64,000 bases of DNA from PALSA-600 sp037142875 (lineage in GTDB: Bacteria; Actinomycetota; Thermoleophilia; Gaiellales; Gaiellaceae). Every line of letters begins with the position of its first letter. Position 1 is the stretch's first letter. A program made the translations under genes and the position numbers. Below are positions 24,419-32,648 of the stretch, piece after piece. The notes beneath the pieces were generated by a model. The model was not told the DNA's origin. It saw nothing but the letters and a program-made list of their open reading frames with translations, and searched no databases. The stretch spans positions 62,001-126,000 of the forward strand of contig JBAWZV010000005.1 in assembly GCA_037142875.1 (NCBI GenBank), written 5' to 3'.

Positions 24419-25704
24419 GCTGCCGTCCCCGTCACGACGCCCGGCATGGGGCGTCCGCGCAGCCACACGAGACCTGCCGTCCAGAAAGCGGCGAGCACCG
24501 CGGTGCCCGCGAGAACCCCGCCGGCCGCCCCGGTCGCCCCGTAGACCGCGCCGAGCACGAGCACCGTGGGGATCAACACCGCCACCTCGATCACCTGACC
24601 GGCGGTGCGCATCCCGGGCCGGCCGATCGAGACGGGGAACGACTTCGCCCAGCCGAAGATGAACTGGATCCCTGCCGCGAGCAGCATCACGCGGAAGGCG
24701 TTTGCCGCCCCCTCGTACTTGGCTCCGTAGACGGCACGAATCAGCGGCTCCATCCAGATCCAGAGTGGCGGGACGGCGACGAGCGCAAGCGCTGTGGTGA
24801 CGGTGACGTAGCGCCGCAGGAGCGCGAAGGCCTTCGCTGTGCGACCGTGCTCGATGTCGCGGGTCTGCTCGGCGAGTAGCACGAGCCGTGCGGGAGCAGA
24901 GAGCGACTGGAACGCGGTCTGCGATGCCTGCGCTGCGCGGAAGTTCGCAACCGGGCCACTCGCAGCCACGATACCGAGCAGCACCGTCGGGAGCGACGTC
25001 CGCAGCGAGGTGAGCCCCGAGGCGATCGTCGACTGGATCGCAAACGACTTGATCGCGCCGCGATCGTCCCCGAGCTGCTCCGGTTCGACCTGCGGGTAGC
25101 GGCGGAAGGCGGCGAGGCCGGCCGCCGAGACGGAGACTGTCGAGATCACCTGGGCGACGACGATCGCGACGAAGACGGGGACAAGCCCGTGCGGCGCCGC
25201 GATCAGGATCCCGCCGAGGCGGAGCGCCATCGCCCAGAAGAGGAAGAGGCCGCGCAGGTCGTAGCGGTTGCGCAGCAGGAGGACGGCGCCGGCCATGCCC
25301 TCCGGCTGCTGGATCAGGGGAATCAGCGAGGCGATCAGCATGGCCCCGACCACTCCGTCGGTGCCCCAGATCCAGGGTGAGAGGAGTGCGGCACCGACGA
25401 CGGCGAGCGTCCCCGCGAGACCGCCGATCAGCTTCACGAGCATCCCGATCCGGAACAGGCGGTGGAACCGTCCCCAGTCCTCGCGTGCGGCGTAGCGGTT
25501 GCCGTACTTCAGCACCACCTCGTCGATCGTCAGGTCGACGAAGAGCTGCAGCAGCGTCGTCGTCCCGAAGACGAGAGCAAAACGGGCGAAATCGTCTTTC
25601 GAGAGGGCACGTGCGGCGACGATCGTTGCCGCAAAGCCGAGCAGCGCGGCCCCGTAGACACCGATCGCGGTCGCCGAGTGTCGCCAGAGGACTCGGGAGC
25701 GCAT
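24415..25704 (-). CDS. Wzx-type polysaccharide flippase, 429 aa
   Basis: A polytopic protein that begins with the amphipathic start MRSRVLWRHSATAIGVYGAALLGFA and has about twelve hydrophobic segments. ALSKDDFARFALVFGTTTL and TIDEVVLKYGNRYAAR are typical of Polysacc_synt/Wzx proteins. It should flip the lipid-linked repeat made by the GT genes downstream. Starts at GTG 25713 and ATG 25704 are both possible. I prefer 25704 because the TATACT box ends only 2 nt before the GTG but 11 nt before the ATG. The promoter overlaps that of the divergent polymerase gene. Confidence 0.87.
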   Translation of the reverse strand: MRSRVLWRHSATAIGVYGAALLGFAATIVAARALSKDDFARFALVFGTTTLLQLFVDLTIDEVVLKYGNRYAAREDWGRFHRLFRIGMLVKLIGGLAGTLAVVGAALLSPWIWGTDGVVGAMLIASLIPLIQQPEGMAGAVLLLRNRYDLRGLFLFWAMALRLGGILIAAPHGLVPVFVAIVVAQVISTVSVSAAGLAAFRRYPQVEPEQLGDDRGAIKSFAIQSTIASGLTSLRTSLPTVLLGIVAASGPVANFRAAQASQTAFQSLSAPARLVLLAEQTRDIEHGRTAKAFALLRRYVTVTTALALVAVPPLWIWMEPLIRAVYGAKYEGAANAFRVMLLAAGIQFIFGWAKSFPVSIGRPGMRTAGQVIEVAVLIPTVLVLGAVYGATGAAGGVLAGTAVLAAFWTAGLVWLRGRPMPGVVTGTAA

Positions 25705-25715
25705 CGAGGGCACCG

Positions 25716-25723
25716 AGTATAGT
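25716..25723. promoter_or_regulatory. Overlapping divergent -10 boxes sharing TATA
   Basis: The 8 bases AGTATAGT read TATAGT on the plus strand (25718-25723, 8 nt before TTG 25732) and TATACT on the minus strand (25721-25716, 11 nt before ATG 25704). The two -10 boxes share four base pairs, so polymerase can serve only one direction at a time. Confidence 0.6.
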
Positions 25724-25731
25724 GAGCGCCC

Positions 25732-27021
25732 TTGGACGCCCGTTCGCGCGCCGCAGACCTCCTGGCGCTCGTCCCGGCCGCCGCGATTCCGCTGCTATTT
25801 CTGCATCGGCGCTATCAGCTGCACGGGGCGGTCGGCCCGGTCGACGTCTACACCTCCGACCTTGCGATCCTGGCGGTCGTCGCAGCCGCACTCGCGGCCG
25901 GGCTCCGCTTCGGCTGGCGGCCGCTCCTCGGCCCCCGGCGGCTCTGGATCGCGACGGGGTGCCTGCTCGGCCTCTTTGTGGTCTCGTGCCTGTGGGCGCC
26001 GGTCGAGCAGCCGACCAGGCATCTCGTCACCGCAGCGAAGGTGATCGAGTACGCGCTACTTGCCCCCGCCGTCGTCCTGCTGCTGCGCCGCAAGGAGCAG
26101 ATCGACCGCTTCCTTCTTGCGTTCGTCGGCTGGGCGTGCGCGGCGAGCGGCTGGGGGCTCCTGCAGTTCTTCGGGCTCGTGAACGAGTTCGAGGGCAAGC
26201 GGCCCGGCCAGCGTGAGGTGTCGTTCATCGGCCACCAGGATCTCGGCGGCTTCACCGGGGCGGCGCTCGCCGTCGCGTTCGCTGCGATCGTGCTCGGCGA
26301 GCGCCGCCGCCTCGCCCAGGTCGCCGCGGTGGCTGGCGTGCTCGGGGTCGTCCTCGACGCCTCGGTCTTCGTCTACCTCGGCTGCCTGCTCGCGGCCGGT
26401 GCCGCCGTCTGGATCGGGAGGCGGGCGGGGACGCTGACGCTTCGCCGCGGCCTCGCGCTCGCCGGGATCCTGGCCGTCACCGGCGCCGGGGTGCTCGTGC
26501 TGCGCGCGTCGGACTTCTCCAACTTCATGTCGTTTCTCGGGATCCGCTCCACGAACGCCTCGATCGCGCAGGACGTCCAGACCGGGTCGCAGCGGACGAT
26601 GCTCGCCTGGATCGGCCTGCGGATCTGGATCGACCATCCCATCCTCGGGGTCGGCTTCGACCGCTCGCAGAACCGCTACCAGGACTACCTCGCGGAGGCC
26701 AAGCGGAAGTTCCCCGACCAGCCCGCGCAGGCCTATCCCTCGCCCGAGCACCCGTGGGGCATCCAGAATCTCTGGGTGCAGCTACTCGCGGATACCGGCG
26801 TGGTAGGGCTTCTCCTCGCCCTTCTCACCTTCATTCTCGGCCTTCGCCGGGCGCTCACGGCACCCCGGGCAGCGGTGTTTCTCGGGCTTGTCGCGGCGGG
26901 TTGGATTCTGGTCGCCGCCGGGACCTGGAATGCTCTCGGGATCGTGGCGGGCATTCCTCTCGAAGCGGTGACGTGGTTTGGCCTCGGCCTGGCCGCAGTT
27001 GCGGGGTCGGTGGAGCCGTGA
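25732..27021 (+). CDS. O-antigen polymerase/ligase (Wzy/WaaL-like), 429 aa
   Basis: Starts at TTG 25732 right after a leaderless-type promoter. About ten or more hydrophobic segments are split by an extracytoplasmic loop of roughly 80 residues after WIDHPILGVGFDRSQNRYQDY. That loop, with HPWGIQNLWVQLLADTGVVGL, is the PF04932 (Wzy_C) signature. It would polymerise or ligate glycan units on the outer face. The downstream epimerase gene overlaps by 4 nt (GTGA), while the divergent neighbour is a flippase, so the three genes probably serve one polymer. Confidence 0.88.
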   Translation: MDARSRAADLLALVPAAAIPLLFLHRRYQLHGAVGPVDVYTSDLAILAVVAAALAAGLRFGWRPLLGPRRLWIATGCLLGLFVVSCLWAPVEQPTRHLVTAAKVIEYALLAPAVVLLLRRKEQIDRFLLAFVGWACAASGWGLLQFFGLVNEFEGKRPGQREVSFIGHQDLGGFTGAALAVAFAAIVLGERRRLAQVAAVAGVLGVVLDASVFVYLGCLLAAGAAVWIGRRAGTLTLRRGLALAGILAVTGAGVLVLRASDFSNFMSFLGIRSTNASIAQDVQTGSQRTMLAWIGLRIWIDHPILGVGFDRSQNRYQDYLAEAKRKFPDQPAQAYPSPEHPWGIQNLWVQLLADTGVVGLLLALLTFILGLRRALTAPRAAVFLGLVAAGWILVAAGTWNALGIVAGIPLEAVTWFGLGLAAVAGSVEP

Positions 27022-27944
27022 GCAAGGTCCTCGTCACAGGCGGTGCCGGGTTCATCGGGTCGAACCTCGTGCGGGCGCTGCTGGAGCGCGGCGACGAGGT
27101 GCGGGTGCTCGACAACTTCTCCACCGGGAGCCGCGCGAACCTCGCCGGTCTGGACATCGAGGTCGTCGAGGGTGAGCTGCGCAGCTACGAGCGCGTCCAC
27201 AACGCCGTCCGTGGCACCGAGGTCGTCTTCCACCTCGGCGCACTCGGCTCGGTGCCACGCTCGGTGCAGGATCCGCTCACCTCGAACGCCGTCAACGTCG
27301 AAGGCACGCTCAACGTGCTCCTTGCCGCGCGCGACGAGGGTGTCCGACGGGTGCTGTTCTCGTCGAGTTCGTCGATCTACGGCTCGACGGGCGACCTGCC
27401 GCGTACCGAGGCGATGGCTCCCGATCCGATCTCGCCGTACGGCGTCGCGAAGCTCGCGGCCGAGCGGTACTGCGTCAGCTTCAGCCGCGTCTACGAGAGC
27501 TTCGAGACGGTCGTGCTGCGCTACTTCAATGTCTTCGGGCCGCGCCAGAGCCCCCACTCGCAGTACGCCGCCGTGATCCCGCTCTTCAGCACCGCGATCG
27601 CAAACGGCGAGCCGATCACGATCTTCGGCGACGGCGAGCAGTCACGCGACTTCACCTACGTCGCGAACGTCGTCGCGGCAACGCTCCGCGCCGCGGACGT
27701 CGCCGAGGCAAACGGCCGGATCTTCAACATCGCCGCCGGCTCACCGGCCACCGTCAACGCGGTCGCCGACGCGATCGGGCGCATCCTCGGCAAGCCGGTC
27801 GAGAAGCGCTACCAGCCGCCCCGCGCGGGCGACATCCGTGACTCCTTCGCTGACGTCAGCGCAGCCCGCGACGTGCTCGGCTACGAGACCTCCGTTCCGC
27901 TCGAGCAGGGGCTCGAGCTGACGGTCGAAGCGCTGCTCGGCTGA
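27018..27944 (+). CDS. NAD-dependent UDP-sugar 4-epimerase-like SDR, 308 aa
   Basis: VLVTGGAGFIGSNLVRALLERG is the Rossmann motif. FSSSSSIYGS and SPYGVAKLAAERYC supply the Ser-Tyr-Lys triad. RYFNVFGPRQSP and GDGEQSRDFTYV are standard in GalE/WbpP-type UDP-glucose or UDP-GlcNAc 4-epimerases. GTG 27018 overlaps the polymerase stop (GTGA), with GGTGGAG as ribosome binding site. A hairpin lies 10 nt after the stop. Confidence 0.87.
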   Translation: MSKVLVTGGAGFIGSNLVRALLERGDEVRVLDNFSTGSRANLAGLDIEVVEGELRSYERVHNAVRGTEVVFHLGALGSVPRSVQDPLTSNAVNVEGTLNVLLAARDEGVRRVLFSSSSSIYGSTGDLPRTEAMAPDPISPYGVAKLAAERYCVSFSRVYESFETVVLRYFNVFGPRQSPHSQYAAVIPLFSTAIANGEPITIFGDGEQSRDFTYVANVVAATLRAADVAEANGRIFNIAAGSPATVNAVADAIGRILGKPVEKRYQPPRAGDIRDSFADVSAARDVLGYETSVPLEQGLELTVEALLG

Positions 27945-27947
27945 GAG

Positions 27948-28889
<942 letters not shown>

Positions 28890-28896
28890 GGGTCAA

Positions 28897-28902
28897 AGCG
28901 TA
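28897..28902 (-). promoter_or_regulatory. TACGCT -10 box, leaderless start at 28889
   Basis: On the minus strand TACGCT ends 7 nt before the GTG of the UDP-xylose synthase gene; no ribosome binding site is visible. Confidence 0.5.
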
Positions 28903-29003
28903 CTCACCGCGCGCCTGCGAGCGGGGAACGAGCGCCGAACATGCGGCGTGCGCTCTCTCCGACTTCATACGAAAGCCCCTCCTGCAGTCCCACCAGACGC
29001 GCC

Positions 29004-29009
29004 GATACT
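29004..29009 (+). promoter_or_regulatory. GATACT -10-like box before the WxL-motif gene
   Basis: GATACT ends 9 nt before ATG 29019. It departs from TANNNT at the first base, so it is a weaker candidate than others in the window. Confidence 0.35.
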
Positions 29010-29018
29010 GCCTCTGTC

Positions 29019-29564
29019 ATGAAGCGGACGACTCTCGCGTTCCTCCTCGCCGCAGCGGCCCTGGCGGCCGCGAGCATCGCTGCGGCCGCGACCGTGACAG
29101 CAACCGGAACGGTTGCCGGGGCAGGCTCCGTGACGATCGCCTCCGGGGCGACCGCGACGTTTGCGACCACGCTCGACGGCACCGACCAGACGGTCAACTA
29201 CACCGTCCCGCTCACCGTCGTCGACGCGCGCGGCACCGGTGGCGGCTGGAACCTGACGATCACCTCGACGACCTTCACCACCGGAACGAAGACGCTCGCG
29301 ACCGCGGCCTCCTCTCTCCCCAGCGTCACCACCAGCTGCGTCGTCTCGGTGACCTGCACGAACCCGACGAACGGCACCACCTACCCGATCACCGTTCCGG
29401 CAGCGGGCACCGCGCCGACGGCCGTCAAGTTCTTCAGCTCGGCGTCGGCGACCGGCCTTGGCTCGTTCACGATCACCCCGACGATCGCAGTCAGCATCCC
29501 GGGGAACACCTACGCCGGGAGCTACTCGAGCACGCTCACGGTCGCCGCCGTCGCGGGCCCCTGA
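29019..29564 (+). CDS. Secreted WxL-motif surface protein, 181 aa
   Basis: MKRTTLAFLLAAAALAAASIAAAA is a signal peptide with Ala-rich cleavage region. The mature part is Thr/Ser/Val-rich with no further membrane segment. TVVDARGTGGGWNLTI matches the first conserved element of the WxL domain (D-x-RG-x-G-x-GW-x-L). The second Trp-x-Leu near the C-terminus is degenerate (YAGSYSSTLTV, with Ser where Trp is usual). In Firmicutes WxL domains bind peptidoglycan non-covalently and work with DUF916/DUF3324 proteins; the next gene encodes such a protein. Two cysteines (TTSCVVSVTCTN) could form a disulfide. Confidence 0.75.
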   Translation: MKRTTLAFLLAAAALAAASIAAAATVTATGTVAGAGSVTIASGATATFATTLDGTDQTVNYTVPLTVVDARGTGGGWNLTITSTTFTTGTKTLATAASSLPSVTTSCVVSVTCTNPTNGTTYPITVPAAGTAPTAVKFFSSASATGLGSFTITPTIAVSIPGNTYAGSYSSTLTVAAVAGP

Positions 29565-29597
29565 GCGTGGCGTCTCGCATCACCGCTCCGGCGAGCC

Positions 29598-29603
29598 TAA
29601 GCT
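29598..29603 (+). promoter_or_regulatory. TAAGCT -10 box, leaderless start at 29612
   Basis: TAAGCT ends 8 nt before ATG 29612. This supports the start with the clean signal peptide rather than the in-frame GTG at 29567. Confidence 0.45.
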
Positions 29604-29611
29604 TTCAGGGC

Positions 29612-30886
29612 ATGCGCCGGATCCTCACCGTGCTGATCGCCGCGCTCGTCGTTGCGCCGACCGGGATCGCCGCCGCCCCACAGGGGCCCGCCTTCGGACT
29701 GCGCGCCGTCGGGAACCCGAAGCTCGGCTACTTCGTCTACCCAGGCAAGCCGGGGACGGTCTTCCATGGCGCGGTCGCTGTCACGAACACGGGCGACCAG
29801 CCCGGCGACGTCAAGATCTTCGCCGTCGACGCGACCACCGGCAGCACGACCGGGGCCGTCTACCTCACCGACGCCGCCCCGACAGGTGCTGGCACGTGGA
29901 TCACGCTCGACCATGCCGGATCGACGCTCGCCCCGGGAAAGCGCACGATCGTCAAGTTCGCCGTCAACGTCCCTGCAGGCGCGGCGGCCGGGCAGTACGT
30001 CGGCGGGATCGTCGCCGAGACGGTCAGCGAGACCCAGAGCCCCAAGTCGAAGCAGAAGGCGAACGTCCAGATCCGCGTCCGCAACCTCTCGATCGTCGCC
30101 GTCCAGGTGAACGTCCCCGGGCCCGATGTCGCGACGTTCTCGATCACGAGCGCGACAGTCGGCGGCAGCAAGGGGCACCAGCAGGTGCTCGTCCACGTGG
30201 CAAACACCGGGAACGTGATCAGCAAGCCGACCGGGAACGTGACGATCTCGAACTCGAGCGGCGTCTCGATAGCCGACATCCCGTTCCAGATGGACACCTT
30301 CCTGCCGCACACGGCGATCGACTACCCGATCAACCTCAAGACTGCCCTCCCGGCCGGCGACTACACCGCGAGCGTCGCGCTCGACTTCCCGAGCAACGGG
30401 AGCTCCGGCGGAACGACCGGGACGAAGGCGACCGGGACGACGCTGAAGGCGTCGTTCGCGCCCCAGTTCAGCGTCTCGAAGGAGAGCATCCAGCAGGTCT
30501 TCAAGTCCTCGAAGCCAACCTCAACGACACCTGGCCTCCTCGTCGCCTCGTCGTCAAGCTCGACCGGCAAGCTCGTGATCTACGGCCTCGGTGGCCTCAT
30601 CGTCGTGCTGCTCCTGCTCGTGATCGTCCTGCTCGCCCGGCGAGGGCGCCGCGGTGGCAAGTCGGCCTCAGCGACGCACGCACCGATGCCACCGGCCCCG
30701 CAGCCCACCGCGACGTCAACTCCGGCACCCTGCGTGCCCTTCCACTACTGGGACGTCGACTGGGATCACGGGCAGGTCGGCCCGGACGGCGTGCTCCGCT
30801 ACCCGCACCGCTGCCGCAGCTGCGGCATCCAGGTGGCGGCGCGCGACATCAGCGAGGCCGCGACGCGCGCCTCGAGCGCGGACTAG
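29612..30886 (+). CDS. DUF916/DUF3324-like WxL-interacting membrane protein with Cys/His cytoplasmic tail, 424 aa
   Basis: Signal peptide MRRILTVLIAALVVAPTGIAAA. Residues 28-140 follow the DUF916 pattern: YFVYPGKPGTVFHGAVAVTN, an AVDATTG turn, WITLDHAGSTLAPGK and VPAGAAAGQYVGGIVAE. Residues 150-260 resemble the DUF3324 host-binding domain. One membrane helix (320-342) is followed by RRGRRGGK, placing the end in the cytoplasm. Unlike Firmicutes relatives, 80 more residues follow: a Pro/Thr linker, then C374-x3-H378, H386 and H399-x-C401-x2-C404, a possible zinc-binding knob. It probably anchors the flanking WxL-motif proteins at the surface and may report to the inside. Just downstream is a 6-bp hairpin. 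Confidence 0.75.
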   Translation: MRRILTVLIAALVVAPTGIAAAPQGPAFGLRAVGNPKLGYFVYPGKPGTVFHGAVAVTNTGDQPGDVKIFAVDATTGSTTGAVYLTDAAPTGAGTWITLDHAGSTLAPGKRTIVKFAVNVPAGAAAGQYVGGIVAETVSETQSPKSKQKANVQIRVRNLSIVAVQVNVPGPDVATFSITSATVGGSKGHQQVLVHVANTGNVISKPTGNVTISNSSGVSIADIPFQMDTFLPHTAIDYPINLKTALPAGDYTASVALDFPSNGSSGGTTGTKATGTTLKASFAPQFSVSKESIQQVFKSSKPTSTTPGLLVASSSSSTGKLVIYGLGGLIVVLLLLVIVLLARRGRRGGKSASATHAPMPPAPQPTATSTPAPCVPFHYWDVDWDHGQVGPDGVLRYPHRCRSCGIQVAARDISEAATRASSAD

Positions 30887-30888
30887 CC

Positions 30889-30905
30889 GCCCCTCGACCA
30901 GGGGC
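30889..30905 (+). terminator. Short hairpin 2 nt after the DUF916-like gene
   Basis: GCCCCT and AGGGGC form a 6-bp stem with a 5-nt loop (CGACC), followed by a pyrimidine-rich stretch. It may end or attenuate the transcript before the third WxL-module gene. Confidence 0.35.
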
Positions 30906-30937
30906 TCTCCTCTCGACAACGGCCGCCGCCGGGTGTA

Positions 30938-31024
30938 GAACGCAGCCGGGAGGTGGTGCCCGGTGCTCGTGACCGGTGGTTCGTTGGGGAACGACCCGCA
31001 ACCGGGAGGGACGGAACGCAGCCG
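30938..31024 (+). repeat. Direct repeat GAACGCAGCCG in the 139-bp gap before the 31026 gene
   Basis: GAACGCAGCCG occurs at 30938-30948 and again at 31014-31024, ending 1 nt before ATG 31026. The bases between are G-rich. No TANNNT box lies at the usual distance from the ATG, so control of this gene differs from that of its neighbours. Confidence 0.5.
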
Positions 31025-31025
31025 C

Positions 31026-31451
31026 ATGCGTGTGCCTACGCTCGTGCTCGTGCTGGTCACCGCCCTCGCCGCGTCGACGCCCGTGCTCGCCGGCGACATC
31101 GTCGTCACGATCGGCCTCATGTCCGGTGGCCTCTCGCTCCAGGCTCCCGCCGCTGTCGCGAGCGCAAGCCGCGCAGTCAACATCCCGTTGCTGGTCGCCG
31201 ACGGCCGTGGCACCGGCGCAGGCTGGACGCTCCGCGTCAACTCGGCGAAGCCCGTGAAGGTGACGTCGATCACGGCACGCTGCGCGGCCGGCTCCACCTG
31301 CACGCTCCCGACAGCGTCGACGGCGGCGAACGGGCAGATGATCCTCTCCGCCTCCCGCAACACGGGGATGGGTGTGATCGCTCTCGTCGTCACGGTCGCG
31401 CCGCTCGGGAAGGGCGCCGCGGGCGTCCCGGTCTCCTTCAGCGTCGCGTAG
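31026..31451 (+). CDS. Small secreted WxL-motif protein, 141 aa
   Basis: MRVPTLVLVLVTALAASTPVLA is a signal peptide. LVADGRGTGAGWTLRVNSAK repeats the D-x-RGTG-x-GW-x-L element of the 29019 product, so the two are related WxL-type surface proteins around the DUF916-like gene. A cysteine pair (ARCAAGSTCTLP) matches that of the longer protein. The end is short (VPVSFSVA) without a second Trp-x-Leu. Function is inferred from the module: attachment to the cell wall via the DUF916-like partner. Its 3' end overlaps the convergent GT87 gene by 14 nt. Confidence 0.7.
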   Translation: MRVPTLVLVLVTALAASTPVLAGDIVVTIGLMSGGLSLQAPAAVASASRAVNIPLLVADGRGTGAGWTLRVNSAKPVKVTSITARCAAGSTCTLPTASTAANGQMILSASRNTGMGVIALVVTVAPLGKGAAGVPVSFSVA

Positions 31452-32598
31452 CGAGCGCCCGCAGCTCGGCGTAGAGCAGCGCGAAGCACACGACGAGCAG
31501 TCCGTTTCGGGCCAGGAGCAGCCACACCGTCCAGTTCTGGTTGCGCAGGCCGTGGTCGCCCGCGAGATACTCGAGCTGCGTGAGCGAGAGCGCGGCAAAG
31601 AAGGCGACGGCAGCGGCGGCCCCCTTTCGTCCCGCGGCAAGCGGCACGATCGGGACAAGCCACACCAGGTACTGCGGTGAGAGCACCTTCGCAAACACGG
31701 TGAAGGCGGCGAGCGTCGCCGCCCAGGCCGTCACGAGCCGCACCTCGCTGTCGGGGCCGCGGCGGTAGGCGAGGGCAACGAGCACCACGAGAGCGATCGC
31801 AAGGAGCGAGCAGGCGAGCCCGACCGCGTCGGCGACCCGCCCGCCGAGGTCGATCGACCCGGGATCACCAGCGATCCACTGCACGTGGTAGAGGCCGAGC
31901 TTCGACGCGACAAGCAGGAGCGATGAGCCGACGCTCTCGATCTGCAGATGCCGACGCAGCTGAGTCCAGAGGCTAAACCCGACCCCTCCCGGAGCGAGCG
32001 CGAAGAACGGGAGCACGAGCGCCCCGCAGGCAACGGCGAACGCGACCCCGGCAGAGCGCCACGAACGGACGCGCTGCACAGCCACGAGGAGCCACACGGC
32101 GGGAAACACCTTGAGCGCCGTTCCAACGCCGAGCAACGCCCCGACCGCCCGGTCGCGGCCACGGATCAGCGCCACGAGCGCGACCATGCCGATCAGCGCC
32201 GCGAGCGGGTCGTAGCGGTTCAGAAACACCGGGCCGAGGATCGGCGGGGCGAGCACCGCGGGGGCAAGCCTCCACCGGCTGAGCCCGAGCCTGCGCACGA
32301 GCCACGCGGCGCAGACGACCGCACCGAGCCCGCACGCGGTCATCAGCAGCTTGAAAACGATGAGGTAGTGCGCGTTTGCGACGACTGCGGGGAGCGCGAA
32401 GAGCGGCACCGAGCCCGGCGGGTACTCGTCGTAGAAGTCGCGGTACGGGATCCTCGCGTCGAGCGCAAGCGCACGCCCGTAGGTGGCGTACGAGGTCGTG
32501 TCACCCGGGAAGGCGTGGCTGAAGAGCCCGCCGTACCCTGCCGCGCACCCGACGAGGAAGAGCGCGCACGCGATGACGGTCACCCGGTCGACGCGCAT
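31438..32598 (-). CDS. GT87-type (DUF2029) membrane mannosyltransferase-like protein, 386 aa
   Basis: Nine or more hydrophobic segments. The first extracytoplasmic loop reads FPGDTTSYATYGRALALDARIPYRDFYDEYPPGS, with the Asp/Tyr-rich pattern of GT87 polyprenyl-phosphate-mannose-dependent transferases. ALKVFPAVWLLVAV and SPQYLVWLVPIVPLA are also typical of that family. It probably adds alpha-mannose to an exported glycan or lipid. Leaderless-type promoter TAGGGT lies 6 nt before the ATG. Confidence 0.82.
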   Translation of the reverse strand: MRVDRVTVIACALFLVGCAAGYGGLFSHAFPGDTTSYATYGRALALDARIPYRDFYDEYPPGSVPLFALPAVVANAHYLIVFKLLMTACGLGAVVCAAWLVRRLGLSRWRLAPAVLAPPILGPVFLNRYDPLAALIGMVALVALIRGRDRAVGALLGVGTALKVFPAVWLLVAVQRVRSWRSAGVAFAVACGALVLPFFALAPGGVGFSLWTQLRRHLQIESVGSSLLLVASKLGLYHVQWIAGDPGSIDLGGRVADAVGLACSLLAIALVVLVALAYRRGPDSEVRLVTAWAATLAAFTVFAKVLSPQYLVWLVPIVPLAAGRKGAAAAVAFFAALSLTQLEYLAGDHGLRNQNWTVWLLLARNGLLVVCFALLYAELRALATRR

Positions 32599-32604
32599 CG
32601 CGCC

Positions 32605-32610
32605 ACCCTA
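32605..32610 (-). promoter_or_regulatory. TAGGGT -10 box, leaderless start at 32598
   Basis: On the minus strand TAGGGT ends 6 nt before ATG 32598, between the stop of the GT2 gene upstream and this gene. Confidence 0.5.
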
Positions 32611-32648
32611 CTCCGGCCGGGCGACGGAAGCACCGGCCACAGACGCTG

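Noticed and set aside
24419..25891. Long in-frame extension upstream of the GT4 gene at 24418
   Set aside because: It overlaps the flippase in another frame; MKILVVSGIWPP at 24418 is a typical GT4 start with an ATGA overlap.
29458..30972. 504-codon plus-strand frame overlapping the DUF916-like gene
   Set aside because: The product is Arg/Pro-rich without a signal peptide or domain; the overlapping frame has a signal peptide, beta domains and a membrane helix.
30938..31024. Riboswitch before the small WxL-motif gene
   Set aside because: I compared the GAACGCAGCCG repeats with c-di-GMP, c-di-AMP and cobalamin riboswitch consensus strings from memory and none fit; kept only as a repeat.
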